DNA from: Deltaproteobacteria bacterium
Lineage (GTDB): Bacteria; Myxococcota_A; Polyangia; Haliangiales; SHYZ01
Direction of reading: 5' to 3'
Length of the DNA: 64,000 bases
NCBI GenBank assembly: GCA_016210055.1
Contig: JACQUZ010000166.1
Coordinates: 1-64,000, forward strand
Shown here piece by piece: positions 56,501 to 64,000 of this stretch. The stretch's first letter is position 1, and each line of letters starts with the position of its first letter. Under the pieces are notes generated by a model. It saw only the letters and a program-made list of their open reading frames with translations, had not been told where the DNA came from and searched no databases. The position numbers were made by a program, and so were the translations under genes.

Positions 56501-59264
56501 CGGGACCGCCGAGGAGTACGACATCCGCGTGAGCACTTCGCCCATCGACGCCGAGAGCTTCGACAAGGCGACCAAAGCGGTGGCGCCAAAACCAAAGACT
56601 GGGCTTTCGCCAGAATCCTGGACGATTTCTGGCCTGGATCCGAACGTGAGCTACTACGTGGCCCTCAAGGCGCGTGATGACCGACACAACTGGTCCTCGA
56701 TCTCGAACGTGGTGTCGGCGCGCACCGCCGATACCCTGCCGCCAGCGCAGGTTGCGGATCTTTTGGCCGAGGCGGGTTCCCTGTCTGGGAGCATCCAGCT
56801 TTCGTGGACCGCTCCGGGCGACGACGGAGCGGTGGGGACCGCCGCGCGCTACGAGCTCCGGCGTGCCTTGGAGCCCGTGACGGAAAAGAACTGGGCGTCG
56901 GCTACCACGGTTCTCGGCCTCGAGGCGCCGCGGAGCTCTGGTACCAAGGAGACCTTCCTCGCCGCAGGACTCGAGGGGGAGACCACCTACCACTTCGCCA
57001 TTCGTGCGGTGGATGACGAAGAAAACGCGGGCCCGTTGTCGCCAAGCACCTCCGCGAGTACTCCACCCATTCCACCGTCCCAAGTCACGAACCTCTTCGC
57101 CTCGGCGTCTGCTGGCGCGGTGACGTTGACGTGGACCGCGCCCGGAGATGATCGAATGACGGGCACCGCGACCGAGTACGACGTGCGGTTCGCGACGAGC
57201 GTCGTCACGGCCGCGAGCTACGCCCAGGCGACCCAGGCCACGGGCGAGCCCAAGCCTCAGCCGGCATTCTCGTCGGAGAAGTTCACCATCACGGGCCTGG
57301 CGGAATCCACGACGTACTACTTCGCGCTCAAGACCATCGACGACGCCGGGGCCGTGAGCGGCCTCTCCAACGTGGTCAAGGTGACGACGCCGGATCAGAC
57401 GGCGCCAGCGATGCCGGGCGCCCTTGCGGCAAAGGCACCGCAAGACGATGGCACCCCGGTCGAAGTAACGGCTGCGGAAGCTTCGTCTGTCCTTGGGCCC
57501 TCGTGGGTGGCGGAGAACGTCATCGACTTCAGCGAGACGAGCTCGTGGAGCTCGGAGGGGAGCCCGTTCTCGACTGCGGACTGGCTGAGTGTGGACCTTA
57601 AGGACCGCGTGGCCATTGATCGCATCGGCTTGCGGCCAGACGCCTTGTACTACGACCTCTTCCCACGCGACTTCACGCTCGAGGTCTCGGACGACCGCGC
57701 GAGCTGGACCGCAGTCGTGGTTGAGGAGGAATTCCGCGCGTCCAACGCGGAGTGGCTGCAATGGGGGTTCTCGCCGTTTTCGGGCAAGTACGTCCGCTTG
57801 GTCACCAGCGACACGGCCACGAGCTATGCACGGCACTACGCCGTGGTAGCCGAGGTCGAAGTCTACAAGGCCGCTCCCAGCGACGGGCGCGTGCAGCTCA
57901 CGTGGATTGCGCCAGGCGACGATGGCCAGTCGGGAACCGCCAAGTCCTATCAGGTCTTCCGGAGCCAGGCGCCATTTACCGAGTCGACGGTGGGCAGTGC
58001 GACCAAGGTCTCGGGCGCGCCCACGCCCCAGGCGGCCGGGGCGCTGCAGGCCATGTTGGTAACCGGGTTGCCGGGCGAGACTACGTACTACTGGGCGGTG
58101 CGCGCAGTCGACGAGGCGGGTAACGTGGGAGCGTTGTCGTCGGTGGTATCTGCCTCGTCAAACCCCGTTCCCCCTGCGGCAACCTGGGATCTCTTCGCCC
58201 GTGCGAGAGGCCAGTCCGAGGTGGACCTGACCTGGACCGCACCTGGTGACGATGGGCTCGTCGGGACGGCCGCGAGCTATGAGCTGCGGCACGCTCCTTG
58301 GCCCATCACCTCGCAGAACTTCCCGCTCGCCACGTTGGTTTCAGGGACGAAGACCCCGAGCGCGTCGGGGAGCCTGGAATCCATGCGGGTGAGCGGCCTT
58401 GCTCCTGGCACCCTGCACCGCTTCGCCCTCGTCGCCCGCGATGAGGCAGGGAACGCGTCGTACCTGTCCAACGTGGCCCTCGTCACGACCGATCCCGCGC
58501 CAGACACGACGCCGCCGGTGGCCGTGAGCACTCTCAACGCGCGCCTGCCCGTTGCAGGTGGCCAGCCCATCCAGGCGCGCGCGGCGGCTTGGTCGAGCGA
58601 GCAAGCGCCCGATTTCACGGCGGCGGCGCTGGTTGACGGGAGCATCGGCACCCTGTGGTCGAGCGCGGCGCGCAGCACCCAGCGGGAGGAGTGGGTGCGG
58701 ATTGATCTGGGATCCGCGGTGCGGACCGATCGAGTGCGCGCCTGGCCGGCGGAAGGTTACACGGACCTGTTCCCGCCTTCGTTCGAAATCAGAGTGAGCC
58801 CCGATGGGCTGGCGTGGTCTTTGGTCCTCGGTAAGAGCGGAACCAGTGCCTCTCCCGGCAAGGCGGTCGAGGCGACCTTCGCGACCACGGCCGTGCGTTA
58901 CGTGGAGCTCCGTGCCACCGAGCTTGCCCGGCACGAGAACGGGCTGTTCTACGCCATTGTCGCCGAGCTCGAGGCGCTCACTGCCCAGGAGCCTCCCGGC
59001 ACGGTGCTCGTGAGCTTTACGGCGCCTGGCGACGATGGCACGAGCGGCCGAGCCTCCGAGTACGACCTGCGGGTGGGCGCGTGTCCATTCGATTTCGACT
59101 CCGCGAAGAGGTTGTCCATGGATGCACCGCTCGCAGCCGGTAGCCCCGAGCGAGTGACCGTGACGTCGGTACCCAAGGGCGAGGCCTGCTTTGGCGTGGT
59201 CTCAATCGACGACGCGGGGAACCGCAGCGCGCTCTCAAACACGGCGAAGGTGGCGGTGCCGTAG
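50508..59264 (+). CDS. Giant secreted subtilase with fibronectin-III and discoidin arrays
   Basis: 2918 residues. The export signal ends near QLGC (Cys19). A propeptide-like region precedes an S8 domain with the full triad: Asp154 (VVVSDTGVDFAHPD), His209 (HGHGTHVAGT) and Ser370 (NGTSMATPHVAG). About 2480 residues of adhesive modules follow. There are 16 fibronectin-III-like repeats, 15 of them with the hallmark TAPGDDG and a [YA]DxR strand, and five F5/8-type discoidin domains beginning near residues 545, 905, 1290, 2315 and 2680. Discoidin and Fn3 domains bind carbohydrate or surfaces. The likely role is a prey- or matrix-attached protease, or an adhesin. The repeats are diverged, arguing for old amplification. 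Convergent with the chitinase. Confidence 0.92.
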   Translation: MRRLWWLHVGLAIGTQLGCSDDSPPRDETMTTSQGTQYLAHEVVVRRMPGVDDALFRRHIRLIGGKIVDDKSLLASDLGYFRVELPTSTTADQAISRLVAAGAAERADRNYVIDQIATPSDPYYGQLWGMAKIGAPKAWDLTTGSSEVVVVVSDTGVDFAHPDLAANAWRNDREVPGNGKDDDQNGHVDDVGGWDWVNSDNNPTDDHGHGTHVAGTIGAVGNDGYGVAGVNWKVRIVALKILSAGGSGTLWNGAQSILYSARIKARVVNASWGCTGCYANYLEDAIRTLGEAGGLFVAAAGNNGTDNDSTPHYPSSHVNPNVVAVAATDSSDNMAYFSNYGATSVDLAAPGVGILSTLPGGKFASWNGTSMATPHVAGAVALYLAMRPSATHEEVKARLLSTVTPLTVLKGKMVSGGRLSVERLLTEDSMPPAAPTGVSAVAGARSDVTVSWNASPEKDVAMYRVRLGTAPGDYPQSRDVPKTETSTRIEGLQNGTRTFFVVHAIDGAGNMSPASAEVSATPKDGTSPPQVVDLAAAPVPGEPTSGFVVSASGEFSDYYAAEHAFDGSPDTTWITPPRPAPQEEQVVALLNKPYFIDRVELLPSAAYPEFFPVDFDIDVSKDGAAWTTVGGMRNAQASPFEPQVIVFSPTWGESIRLRVLKSYEHPSGFFYSGLSELLVREVSGSPDALALTFTAPGDDPGEGKAERYDIRRSGEPIDEASFATGVSVTGPIPKAAGLQETVLASGLAYETRYYFALKAHDEAGNVSPLSNVASAQTVVMPPSTVGDLAVAATGDGSVTLTWTAPGGDGAKGQAARYELRHAEVPLTAGNFPEATLVEGVARPAAAGSTETHQITGLVNGRLIYFALRAIDNAGAAGGLSNVVAAKPQDGPDAVPPEAVRDLSAQLSIASVKRQVTALSASSGVGGTFGAGKIVDGSLATNWLVGGGARDKVEWFVVDLAAVEPLVKFRIHPSTVGWYVSFLPEDFEIQVSIDQLNWTPVVHVEGLAGRFADWLEYGIPVTHARYVRFYVTKHGPSSPNTNPVACCWYTSLAEFETYTLTPSLEADLTWVAPGDDGYVATAAAYDVRRALAPITDENFSSATQVPSKAPLPGGSLELLRVPDLELEETHTFALKARDEAGLTSGLSNVASLKTPGVPPSPITDLVVVKATVSSVELAFTATGDDGAVGTATSYDLRFSREPVTPESWDRAFRVAGIPAPKPSGERETLLVSGLASNTVYYLAIKGIDDWGQSSLLSNVVAIETLDGVAPNAVTDLVAAPVDPRSSPPLAMRVVESSGAYSPDTEADNLVDGDPGTAWVSAGSAQAGTEMVRFDLGGERRLGRLRLLGASGYLDLFPEAFRLEVKASATSDWKPVVVDSGLSTTGDWEEWQIGAVLAVQARLVVTKTRPWAGKYYTALAEVQLHEDPTDYSRVRLAWTAPGDDGDKGTAARYEIRRKATPLAEDTWSDGVGVDAPVPQPAGYLERLEVAGLAPETTYCFALRAEDERANRSALSNSPCTKTPGLPPSTITDLAVARVGATSVGLTWTAPGADGVVGQAAAYELRMSSSRIHASNWGSAIPVEGLPKPEAAGTPQQYDVTGLNGLTTYYFALRAVDSSGIPGVASNNAIATTLDDVPPAAISDLVATTNTSAWGSLILSWTAPGDNGQSGQASRYDLRVSRQPITPDNYASANAIPISSPKPAGQGESVKITGLDPEALIYVALKAVDAEGNASRLSNVALARTRDEVPSQVTDLSAAGSGSTSLVLKWTAPGDDGAKGTATSYEIRTSTSPITESLFSMATKVASPPVPAPGGSAQEFVLDGLSPGRTYYVALKAVDDRGNVSPMSNVASAATPDQVPPAKVTDLVAKTGPDLGTIRLEWTAPGDDEWTGRVAAIDLRWSYNPIAVNHFEDALPVQPEVSVVDGGQVQVHVARSLPSETRLYFALRARDDSGNWSGVSNDASAWTKDVPPAAVYDLKQSGRSANGITISWTAPGDDEFSGTAEEYDIRVSTSPIDAESFDKATKAVAPKPKTGLSPESWTISGLDPNVSYYVALKARDDRHNWSSISNVVSARTADTLPPAQVADLLAEAGSLSGSIQLSWTAPGDDGAVGTAARYELRRALEPVTEKNWASATTVLGLEAPRSSGTKETFLAAGLEGETTYHFAIRAVDDEENAGPLSPSTSASTPPIPPSQVTNLFASASAGAVTLTWTAPGDDRMTGTATEYDVRFATSVVTAASYAQATQATGEPKPQPAFSSEKFTITGLAESTTYYFALKTIDDAGAVSGLSNVVKVTTPDQTAPAMPGALAAKAPQDDGTPVEVTAAEASSVLGPSWVAENVIDFSETSSWSSEGSPFSTADWLSVDLKDRVAIDRIGLRPDALYYDLFPRDFTLEVSDDRASWTAVVVEEEFRASNAEWLQWGFSPFSGKYVRLVTSDTATSYARHYAVVAEVEVYKAAPSDGRVQLTWIAPGDDGQSGTAKSYQVFRSQAPFTESTVGSATKVSGAPTPQAAGALQAMLVTGLPGETTYYWAVRAVDEAGNVGALSSVVSASSNPVPPAATWDLFARARGQSEVDLTWTAPGDDGLVGTAASYELRHAPWPITSQNFPLATLVSGTKTPSASGSLESMRVSGLAPGTLHRFALVARDEAGNASYLSNVALVTTDPAPDTTPPVAVSTLNARLPVAGGQPIQARAAAWSSEQAPDFTAAALVDGSIGTLWSSAARSTQREEWVRIDLGSAVRTDRVRAWPAEGYTDLFPPSFEIRVSPDGLAWSLVLGKSGTSASPGKAVEATFATTAVRYVELRATELARHENGLFYAIVAELEALTAQEPPGTVLVSFTAPGDDGTSGRASEYDLRVGACPFDFDSAKRLSMDAPLAAGSPERVTVTSVPKGEACFGVVSIDDAGNRSALSNTAKVAVP

Positions 59265-59293
59265 CGCCTTGCTCAAGAGGAGCCGCGTCCCGC

Positions 59294-60991
59294 TTACTGG
59301 TTCAACGTGCGGTGCAGCGTGCGCAGGAGCGACGCTTCGGCATCGTCGCCCGAGAGCTCCCAGAACATGACGCCGCCCAAGCGCTTGTCACGCACGTATT
59401 GGGCCTTGATTCCCAGGGACTCTGGGTCGTCGTAGCTGATCATGATCCCCGTCGCCGGGTTGTACAGCCACGGCACCTTGGCTTCCTGGTGGAAATAGCG
59501 CGTGTAGCGAGACAGGTAGTTGAGCTTGATGTCCTCGTAGTCAAAGACGCCCGCTTCCCAAGTGCCTTGTGGGAGCCCGCTCGCGCGCTGATACAGCCCA
59601 CTGTTTATGTTGGGCACGCCCTGCCACCCTCGACCATAGAAGGGCACGCCGATAACGATCTTGTCTGTAGGGACGCCTCCTGCGAGGTACGCGCGAACTG
59701 CCGCCTCCGTGTTGAATGACGTACGGATCGATTCAGGCGAAGGATCGGATGAAGATGCGTAGAGCGGGGAGTTGAAATTGGTCACCGACTCCCAGCCGCC
59801 GTGGAAGTCGTAGGTCATGATGTTGATCCAGTTCAGGCTCCTCTGGATGTTGCCGAGCTCGATGTTGGCGATCATGTTGGGGCCGGAGGGGGCAGCGATG
59901 GTGAGGAGGTACTGACGTCCATCCCTTTGCCCTTCCTCGTTGAGCTTCTTGCGGAGGCTCTCGAGGAGAAGCGTGAAGTTCCGCTTGTCTTCAGGTCGCC
60001 CTGTGGCGAGGCCGCCGCCGCCGGGGTATTCCCAGTCGATGTCGATTCCATCGAAGCCATAGCGCTTCATGAACGCCACGCAGGACTGGGAGAACCGATC
60101 GCGATTGGCCGCGGTGAGCGCCGCTTCGGAGAATCCCGAGGACCAGGTCCAGCCGCCGACCGAAATGAGCGTCTTCAAGTGCGGATTTGCCCCTTTCAGC
60201 TTCTTGAGCTGCCCAAAGCTGCCGCGCAGCGCGCCGGCGTCCCACGTGTCACCGGGGTAGAACTTATCCGTATCTGCATAGGCATCGCCGAGCACGCACT
60301 CGCCGTTGGCAATGTTGGCGAACGCGTAATTGATATGGGTGAGGCGGCTGGCAGGGATGTCCGCCACGTGGTAGTTGCGGCCGTACACGGACCACGCGGT
60401 GAAGTAGCCGATGATGCGCTTGGCGCCACTTCCGGTCCCGGGATTGGGGCCGGCGTCGGGCTTGGGGTCGGGGCTGGCGTCAGGCCTGCTCGGTCCAGCG
60501 TCGGCGGTGTTTTGGCCGTCGGGGGTTCCACTGCACGGCGTGGGAGCTCCGCCGCTTCCGCCTCCAGGGATGAAACGCGCTCCGCTCCAGCCGGCGAACT
60601 TTCCTTGGGCGCAGAAGCCGACGTCAATCGTACCCCCGCGCGCAGGGAGCTGCTTGTTCCACGTGGCGTCCACGTGGACGGTCCGCCCGTTGCGGGTGTG
60701 CCTGCCGTTCCAGAGACTCGTGAGCTTTACCTGGCAGTCCAGGTCGAACTCGAGGGACCAGGGGGAAATGCTGGAGTCGCCATGGTTCACGACCGTCACG
60801 CCTGCGCAAAACCCTGTTCCCCAGTCCGTATTCTTGCGAAAGCGCAGCTCTACCTGGTCGGCGCGGCAGACCCCATCTGCGCCAACTGCGCATTGGACCG
60901 ACTGGGCGGCAATCATCTCTTCGGAGGCTGTGCATCCGCTCAGAATGAGGGGCATGAGGAGAAGGCGAGCACTAAGCGAAAAGGTCGACAT
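59294..60991 (-). CDS. CBM2-GH18 chitinase, lipoprotein
   Basis: 565 residues with lipobox LSGC (Cys20). Residues about 45-140 resemble a family 2 carbohydrate-binding module (FCAGVTVVNHGDSSISPWSL, SLWNGRHTRNG, GTIDVGFCAQGKFAGWSG). A Pro/Asp-rich linker leads to a GH18 barrel (about 195-560) with catalytic DGIDIDWEYP (Asp319, Glu321) and IMTYDFHGGWE. It should hydrolyse chitin endolytically with substrate-assisted catalysis. An aggag ribosome site precedes ATG 60991. Lipid anchoring would keep it on the cell surface, fitting a predatory or scavenging lifestyle. Confidence 0.93.
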   Translation of the reverse strand: MSTFSLSARLLLMPLILSGCTASEEMIAAQSVQCAVGADGVCRADQVELRFRKNTDWGTGFCAGVTVVNHGDSSISPWSLEFDLDCQVKLTSLWNGRHTRNGRTVHVDATWNKQLPARGGTIDVGFCAQGKFAGWSGARFIPGGGSGGAPTPCSGTPDGQNTADAGPSRPDASPDPKPDAGPNPGTGSGAKRIIGYFTAWSVYGRNYHVADIPASRLTHINYAFANIANGECVLGDAYADTDKFYPGDTWDAGALRGSFGQLKKLKGANPHLKTLISVGGWTWSSGFSEAALTAANRDRFSQSCVAFMKRYGFDGIDIDWEYPGGGGLATGRPEDKRNFTLLLESLRKKLNEEGQRDGRQYLLTIAAPSGPNMIANIELGNIQRSLNWINIMTYDFHGGWESVTNFNSPLYASSSDPSPESIRTSFNTEAAVRAYLAGGVPTDKIVIGVPFYGRGWQGVPNINSGLYQRASGLPQGTWEAGVFDYEDIKLNYLSRYTRYFHQEAKVPWLYNPATGIMISYDDPESLGIKAQYVRDKRLGGVMFWELSGDDAEASLLRTLHRTLNQ

Positions 60992-61104
60992 GAACGTCTC
61001 CTGTCTCTCCCGGCACTTGGGAAAGAGGGAGGGCGGGCGAATTTCGGGTCACTCGGTTCAAGGAGCCCTGAACACCCATTCGATCCTGCTTAGTTCTTCA
61101 ATGG

Positions 61105-62178
61105 ATGCCCTTTGCTTGGAGCTTGAAGACAGTCGTCCCGCCGCATGTGTTGACTGCGGGGGACCTGAAGCGGCTGGGACGAGAGATGCTTGGCCACGCG
61201 ATTTCTGGGGGGCCCGACGCCTTCGATGACCTCGTGGAGCGAACGTGTATCGAGAGGCGATTCCTGTCGCGGCCAGCGGAGGAGCTTGTCGTGCCGCGCG
61301 CCCTGGAGATGACGACGTCATGGCATGCGGAATCGGCACTGCGCCTTGCAAAAGAAGCGCTGGTGCAAGCCATCGACGAGGCCGGCGTGTCCAGGCCCGA
61401 GATCGATGCGATTGTCGCCTGTTGCTCGACGGGGTTCATGATTCCGTCACTCGACAGCTACCTCATCAACGAGCTGGGTTTCCCCGCAACGACCCGTCGT
61501 TACCCGTTCACCACCCTCGGGTGCGCGGGAGGAGCGGGAGGGCTGATACGCGCGGCCGAAATCGCCTGCGGGTTGGGTGATCGAGGGACGGTCGCTTTGG
61601 TAGCCGTCGAGACCCCGACGCTCACCTTCCGTCCCAGGGACCTTTCCATGCAAAACGTCGTCTCCGCGCTGCTTTTCGGTGACGGCGCGTCGGCCATGGT
61701 CGTTCGTTCATCCCCCCCACCTGGCCGAAGGTCGGTTTTCGTGAAGGGATCATCCTCTTTCTTGCACCGGGACACCTATGACGCCATGGGGTTCGGCGTA
61801 GTGCCCGACGGATTCAAAGTGCAGCTGTCCCCGAAAGTCCCCGAGCTGGCGGCGCGGGACCTGCGCTCCCTGGTCAGTGCCCTGCTCAAGAAAGCGGGCT
61901 CTTCCGTGGATGAGCTCGCCTTCTTCGCATTACATCCAGGTGGGCCGCGGGTCCTCAAGGCCGTGGAGGCGGAGCTCGGCCTTACGCGGGCGCAGACGGC
62001 CGCGTCATGGAAGGTCTTGCGTGAGCACGGAAACATGTCCTCGCCCACGGTCATGTTCGTTCTCGCTGAAATCCTTGGCTCCCAACCCCTGCCGATAGGT
62101 GCCTTGGGGGTGATGGCTGCTTTTGGCCCTGGCTTCGCGGTCGAGCTCGCCCTCCTTGAAGTGACGGGGCCCGGTTGA
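61105..62178 (+). CDS. Type III polyketide synthase (chalcone synthase-like)
   Basis: 357 residues. The catalytic triad is complete: Cys140 in PFTTLGCAGGAGGL, His277 in FFALHPGGPRVLKA and Asn310 in REHGNMSSPTVMFVL. The C-terminal AFGPGFAVELALLE is the family's GFGPG-like loop. The enzyme condenses an acyl-CoA starter with malonyl-CoA to make pyrones, phloroglucinols or alkylresorcinols. It overlaps the ICMT-like gene by 4 bases, the same gene order as bpsA-bpsB of Bacillus subtilis, which make methylated alkylpyrones. Divergent from the chitinase (113 bases between starts). Confidence 0.92.
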   Translation: MPFAWSLKTVVPPHVLTAGDLKRLGREMLGHAISGGPDAFDDLVERTCIERRFLSRPAEELVVPRALEMTTSWHAESALRLAKEALVQAIDEAGVSRPEIDAIVACCSTGFMIPSLDSYLINELGFPATTRRYPFTTLGCAGGAGGLIRAAEIACGLGDRGTVALVAVETPTLTFRPRDLSMQNVVSALLFGDGASAMVVRSSPPPGRRSVFVKGSSSFLHRDTYDAMGFGVVPDGFKVQLSPKVPELAARDLRSLVSALLKKAGSSVDELAFFALHPGGPRVLKAVEAELGLTRAQTAASWKVLREHGNMSSPTVMFVLAEILGSQPLPIGALGVMAAFGPGFAVELALLEVTGPG

Positions 62179-62765
62179 GCAACTTGTCCGCATGGCAATG
62201 GGCGGTGCTCGAGCTGATCGGGCTATTTGCCCTCGCGCGGGGTCTCGAGGTGTTCTCGTCGCTGGCCCGGGCGCGGGCGGCGCGAGAGGAGCAGGGCGTC
62301 CAGGTGTTCAAGGAGCCCGGGTGGGGTCAGATGGTGCTCACCCACGTGGCGATTTTCGTGGGATCCGCGGCCAGCGTGATCCTTGGACCCACGGTACCTG
62401 GAAGGCCACTTGCCATGGCCGCCCTAGTCATCCTAGCCCTAGCCACGGCACTGAGGGCGTGGATGCTCCTTTCGTTGGGCGGCAGGTGGAGCGTCCTCGT
62501 CATTGACCCCGGGGACGTGGTCACGACCGGCCCCTATCGATTCATTCGGCACCCGAACTACTTGGCCATCGTGCTCGAGGTAGCGGCTCTTCCCCTCGTC
62601 GCTGGCGCGTACGGAGTCGCGGCGTGGGGTACTCTCGCCAACGCGCTTGTCCTTGCGCGCCGGATCCCCTTTGAAGAGCGATTCCTTGCTGCGAGATTCC
62701 GCGCGTACCGGGAGGTCATGATGAAGCGGCCTCGGTTCCTGCCTCGCCTGGTTGCTCGAAGCTAG
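62175..62765 (+). CDS. Isoprenylcysteine carboxyl methyltransferase-like membrane enzyme (BpsB-like)
   Basis: 196 residues starting at TTG 62175 inside the PKS stop (ttga overlap). Several membrane helices (for example [46 protein letters not shown]-like [19 protein letters not shown]). The ICMT signature is present: [21 protein letters not shown] and the C-terminal [20 protein letters not shown], which bind SAM. Next to a type III PKS it is expected to O-methylate the polyketide product rather than a prenylated protein. Confidence 0.88.
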   Translation: MSNLSAWQWAVLELIGLFALARGLEVFSSLARARAAREEQGVQVFKEPGWGQMVLTHVAIFVGSAASVILGPTVPGRPLAMAALVILALATALRAWMLLSLGGRWSVLVIDPGDVVTTGPYRFIRHPNYLAIVLEVAALPLVAGAYGVAAWGTLANALVLARRIPFEERFLAARFRAYREVMMKRPRFLPRLVARS

Positions 62766-62790
62766 GCCGCTGATATGGTATCAACGCTGC

Positions 62791-63816
62791 ATGTTGATCC
62801 TCATGAAGCCTGACGCCACCCCCGCGGATATCGACGGTGTCTGCGGTCGGGTTCGGGAGCTCGGCTTCACGCCGCACCTCATTCCAGGCCAGACGCGGGT
62901 GGCCATCGGCGTGACCGGAAATCAGGGGGCGATCGATCCCTCGCTGTTTGCGCATTTCCCGGCGATTGCCGAGGCGGTTCCTGTTTCGCGTCCATGGAAA
63001 CTCGTGTCGCGAGACGTGAAACCCGACCACACGATCATTCCACTTCCTGGACCAAGAGCGACCTGCGCGATTGGCGGTGGGACGTTCGTCGTCATGGCGG
63101 GACCGTGTGCGGTCGAGGGGCGAGAGCAGCTCATGACCGCGGCAAGGGCCGTGTGCGACGCGGGAGCCCGGGTGCTGCGCGGCGGCGCGTTCAAGCCGCG
63201 CACGTCTCCCTATAGCTTTCAGGGGCTCAAGGAAGACGGGCTCAAGCTCCTCGCGGAAGCACGCGAAGCCACGGGCTTGCCGTTCATCACCGAGGTTGTC
63301 GACACGCGGGACGTGGACTTGGTTGCCGAGCATGCGGACATCCTTCAGGTGGGAGCGAGGAACATGCAGAATTTCGCGCTCCTCGAGGCGGTGGGGAGTG
63401 TTCGCAAGCCCGTGATGCTCAAGAGGGGGCTTTCCGCCACGATTCAGGAGTGGCTCATGGCGGCCGAATACATCATGGCTAAGGGGAACTACCAAGTCAT
63501 GCTTTGCGAGCGGGGCATCCGCACCTTTGAAACGATGACCCGGAACACGCTGGATCTTGGCTCGATCCCCTTGGTCAAGCGCCTTACCCACTTGCCCGTG
63601 ATTATCGATCCTTCGCACGGTACCGGCGACTACCGATCCGTGCCGGCCCTCGCACGCGCCGCCGTCGCCGTTGGAGCTGACGGGCTCATGGTCGAAGTCC
63701 ACCCGGATCCTGCCCGTGCCTTGAGCGACGGTCCACAGTCCCTCACCCCAGCCAACTTCGCCAAGCTCATGGAAAGCATCAGCGCCATCGCCAAGGTGCT
63801 GCAGATGAAGATCTGA
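62791..63816 (+). CDS. aroF: 3-deoxy-7-phosphoheptulonate synthase (type I-beta)
   Basis: 341 residues. An N-terminal ferredoxin-like regulatory domain ([20 protein letters not shown]) precedes the TIM barrel of the KDOP/DAHP family. Catalytic and metal motifs: [69 protein letters not shown] and [18 protein letters not shown]. It condenses PEP and erythrose-4-phosphate, the entry to aromatic synthesis. ATG 62791 lies 25 bases after the ICMT-like gene on the same strand, so it may be cotranscribed with the PKS pair. Confidence 0.93.
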   Translation: MLILMKPDATPADIDGVCGRVRELGFTPHLIPGQTRVAIGVTGNQGAIDPSLFAHFPAIAEAVPVSRPWKLVSRDVKPDHTIIPLPGPRATCAIGGGTFVVMAGPCAVEGREQLMTAARAVCDAGARVLRGGAFKPRTSPYSFQGLKEDGLKLLAEAREATGLPFITEVVDTRDVDLVAEHADILQVGARNMQNFALLEAVGSVRKPVMLKRGLSATIQEWLMAAEYIMAKGNYQVMLCERGIRTFETMTRNTLDLGSIPLVKRLTHLPVIIDPSHGTGDYRSVPALARAAVAVGADGLMVEVHPDPARALSDGPQSLTPANFAKLMESISAIAKVLQMKI

Positions 63817-63820
63817 CCGC

Positions 63821-64000
63821 CTACAGGTCGCATTCCCCCGGCCGGCCGGCAAGCCCCAGGAGCCCGCGGCTCCCTTCACGGAGTGACAGCGTGACAGGGC
63901 GATCGGGGCCCGTGCGGTACCACGACTTCTCGCTTGGGGGAGAGCCCCCCGGCCACTGGGGACAGAAATACCCCGACCGAAACCAGCAAGCACGCGAAAG
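63821..64000 (-). CDS. Partial open frame entering from the right edge
   Basis: A minus-strand frame of 59 codons ending in TAG at 63821-63823, 4 bases from the DAHP synthase stop; its start lies outside the window. The visible tail is Gly/Pro/Arg-rich (RSGYFCPQWPGGSPPSEKSW, TLSLREGSRGLLGL). No family is recognised. Codon third positions are moderately G/C-rich. It may be the 3' end of a convergent gene or chance open sequence. Confidence 0.35.
   Translation of the reverse strand, partial: LSRACWFRSGYFCPQWPGGSPPSEKSWYRTGPDRPVTLSLREGSRGLLGLAGRPGECDL

Noticed and set aside
56439-57836. 465-codon minus-strand frame inside the giant subtilase gene
   Set aside because: It mirrors the Fn3 repeats on the other strand and has no independent features.
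62716-63993. 425-codon minus-strand frame opposite DAHP synthase
   Set aside because: Antisense to a full set of DAHP synthase motifs, with low-complexity, His/Arg-rich translation.

Overview
The window is GC-rich bacterial chromosome, almost fully coding, with the G/C-rich third codon positions and gene content of a myxobacterium (Myxococcota). The main clues are many predicted lipoproteins, a protein built from CGDG..CDDGN disulfide repeats, Ser/Thr kinases fused to other modules, FHA, GGDEF, EAL and HDOD signalling genes, TIGR02266-like PilZ, and large secreted hydrolases. I see no phage, insertion sequence or CRISPR array. The species cannot be named from sequence alone.

Layout. 1-2906 (minus): a lid-less Hsp70 and a J-domain/PilZ protein form an operon, and the J protein runs off the left edge. 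3039-6180: a REC-GAF-GGDEF-kinase hybrid and an HDOD protein. 6225-9344: an M20 amidohydrolase divergent from argC-argB. 9430-15576: a compact operon of an ECF-like sigma factor, a single-pass membrane protein, a TPR-CHAT protease lipoprotein and a subtilisin-like lipoprotein. This is the best candidate here for an undescribed signalling or proteolytic system. 15577-21587: a DPP4-type peptidase, a HEAT-THUMP-methyltransferase fusion, a REC-EAL protein and a CAF16-like soluble ABC ATPase. 21617-28859: a disulfide-repeat lipoprotein, an FHA remnant, tcdA, tatD, an orphan lipoprotein and a kinase-SUMF1 fusion.

29043-39946 is a nitrate assimilation and metal region. It holds small Cys-motif proteins behind a palindromic operator, a lipoprotein with CbiX-like chelatase repeats, a fused iron-sulfur/membrane-anchor subunit, nitrate reductase, convergent nirBD, and tonB with a Fur-like box. 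Nitrate would be reduced to nitrite by NarB, probably fed by the membrane-anchored iron-sulfur subunit, then to ammonium by sirohaem NirBD. The chelatase-like protein and TonB fit the iron demand.

40139-45240: tRNA-Phe, recQ, an SDR enzyme, a transglutaminase-like lipoprotein and a small secreted protein. 45322-50372: two tandemly duplicated genes carrying four and three DsbA-type thioredoxin modules, separated by a textbook terminator. 50508-60991: a giant subtilase with 16 fibronectin-III and 5 discoidin modules, with a leader hairpin hiding its ribosome binding site, then a convergent CBM2-GH18 chitinase. 61105-63816: type III polyketide synthase, an isoprenylcysteine-methyltransferase-like enzyme (a bpsA-bpsB-like pair) and DAHP synthase. 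A partial frame enters from the right edge.

All functions are assigned by reading motifs by eye. No database search was run, and several start codons are judgement calls stated in the entries.
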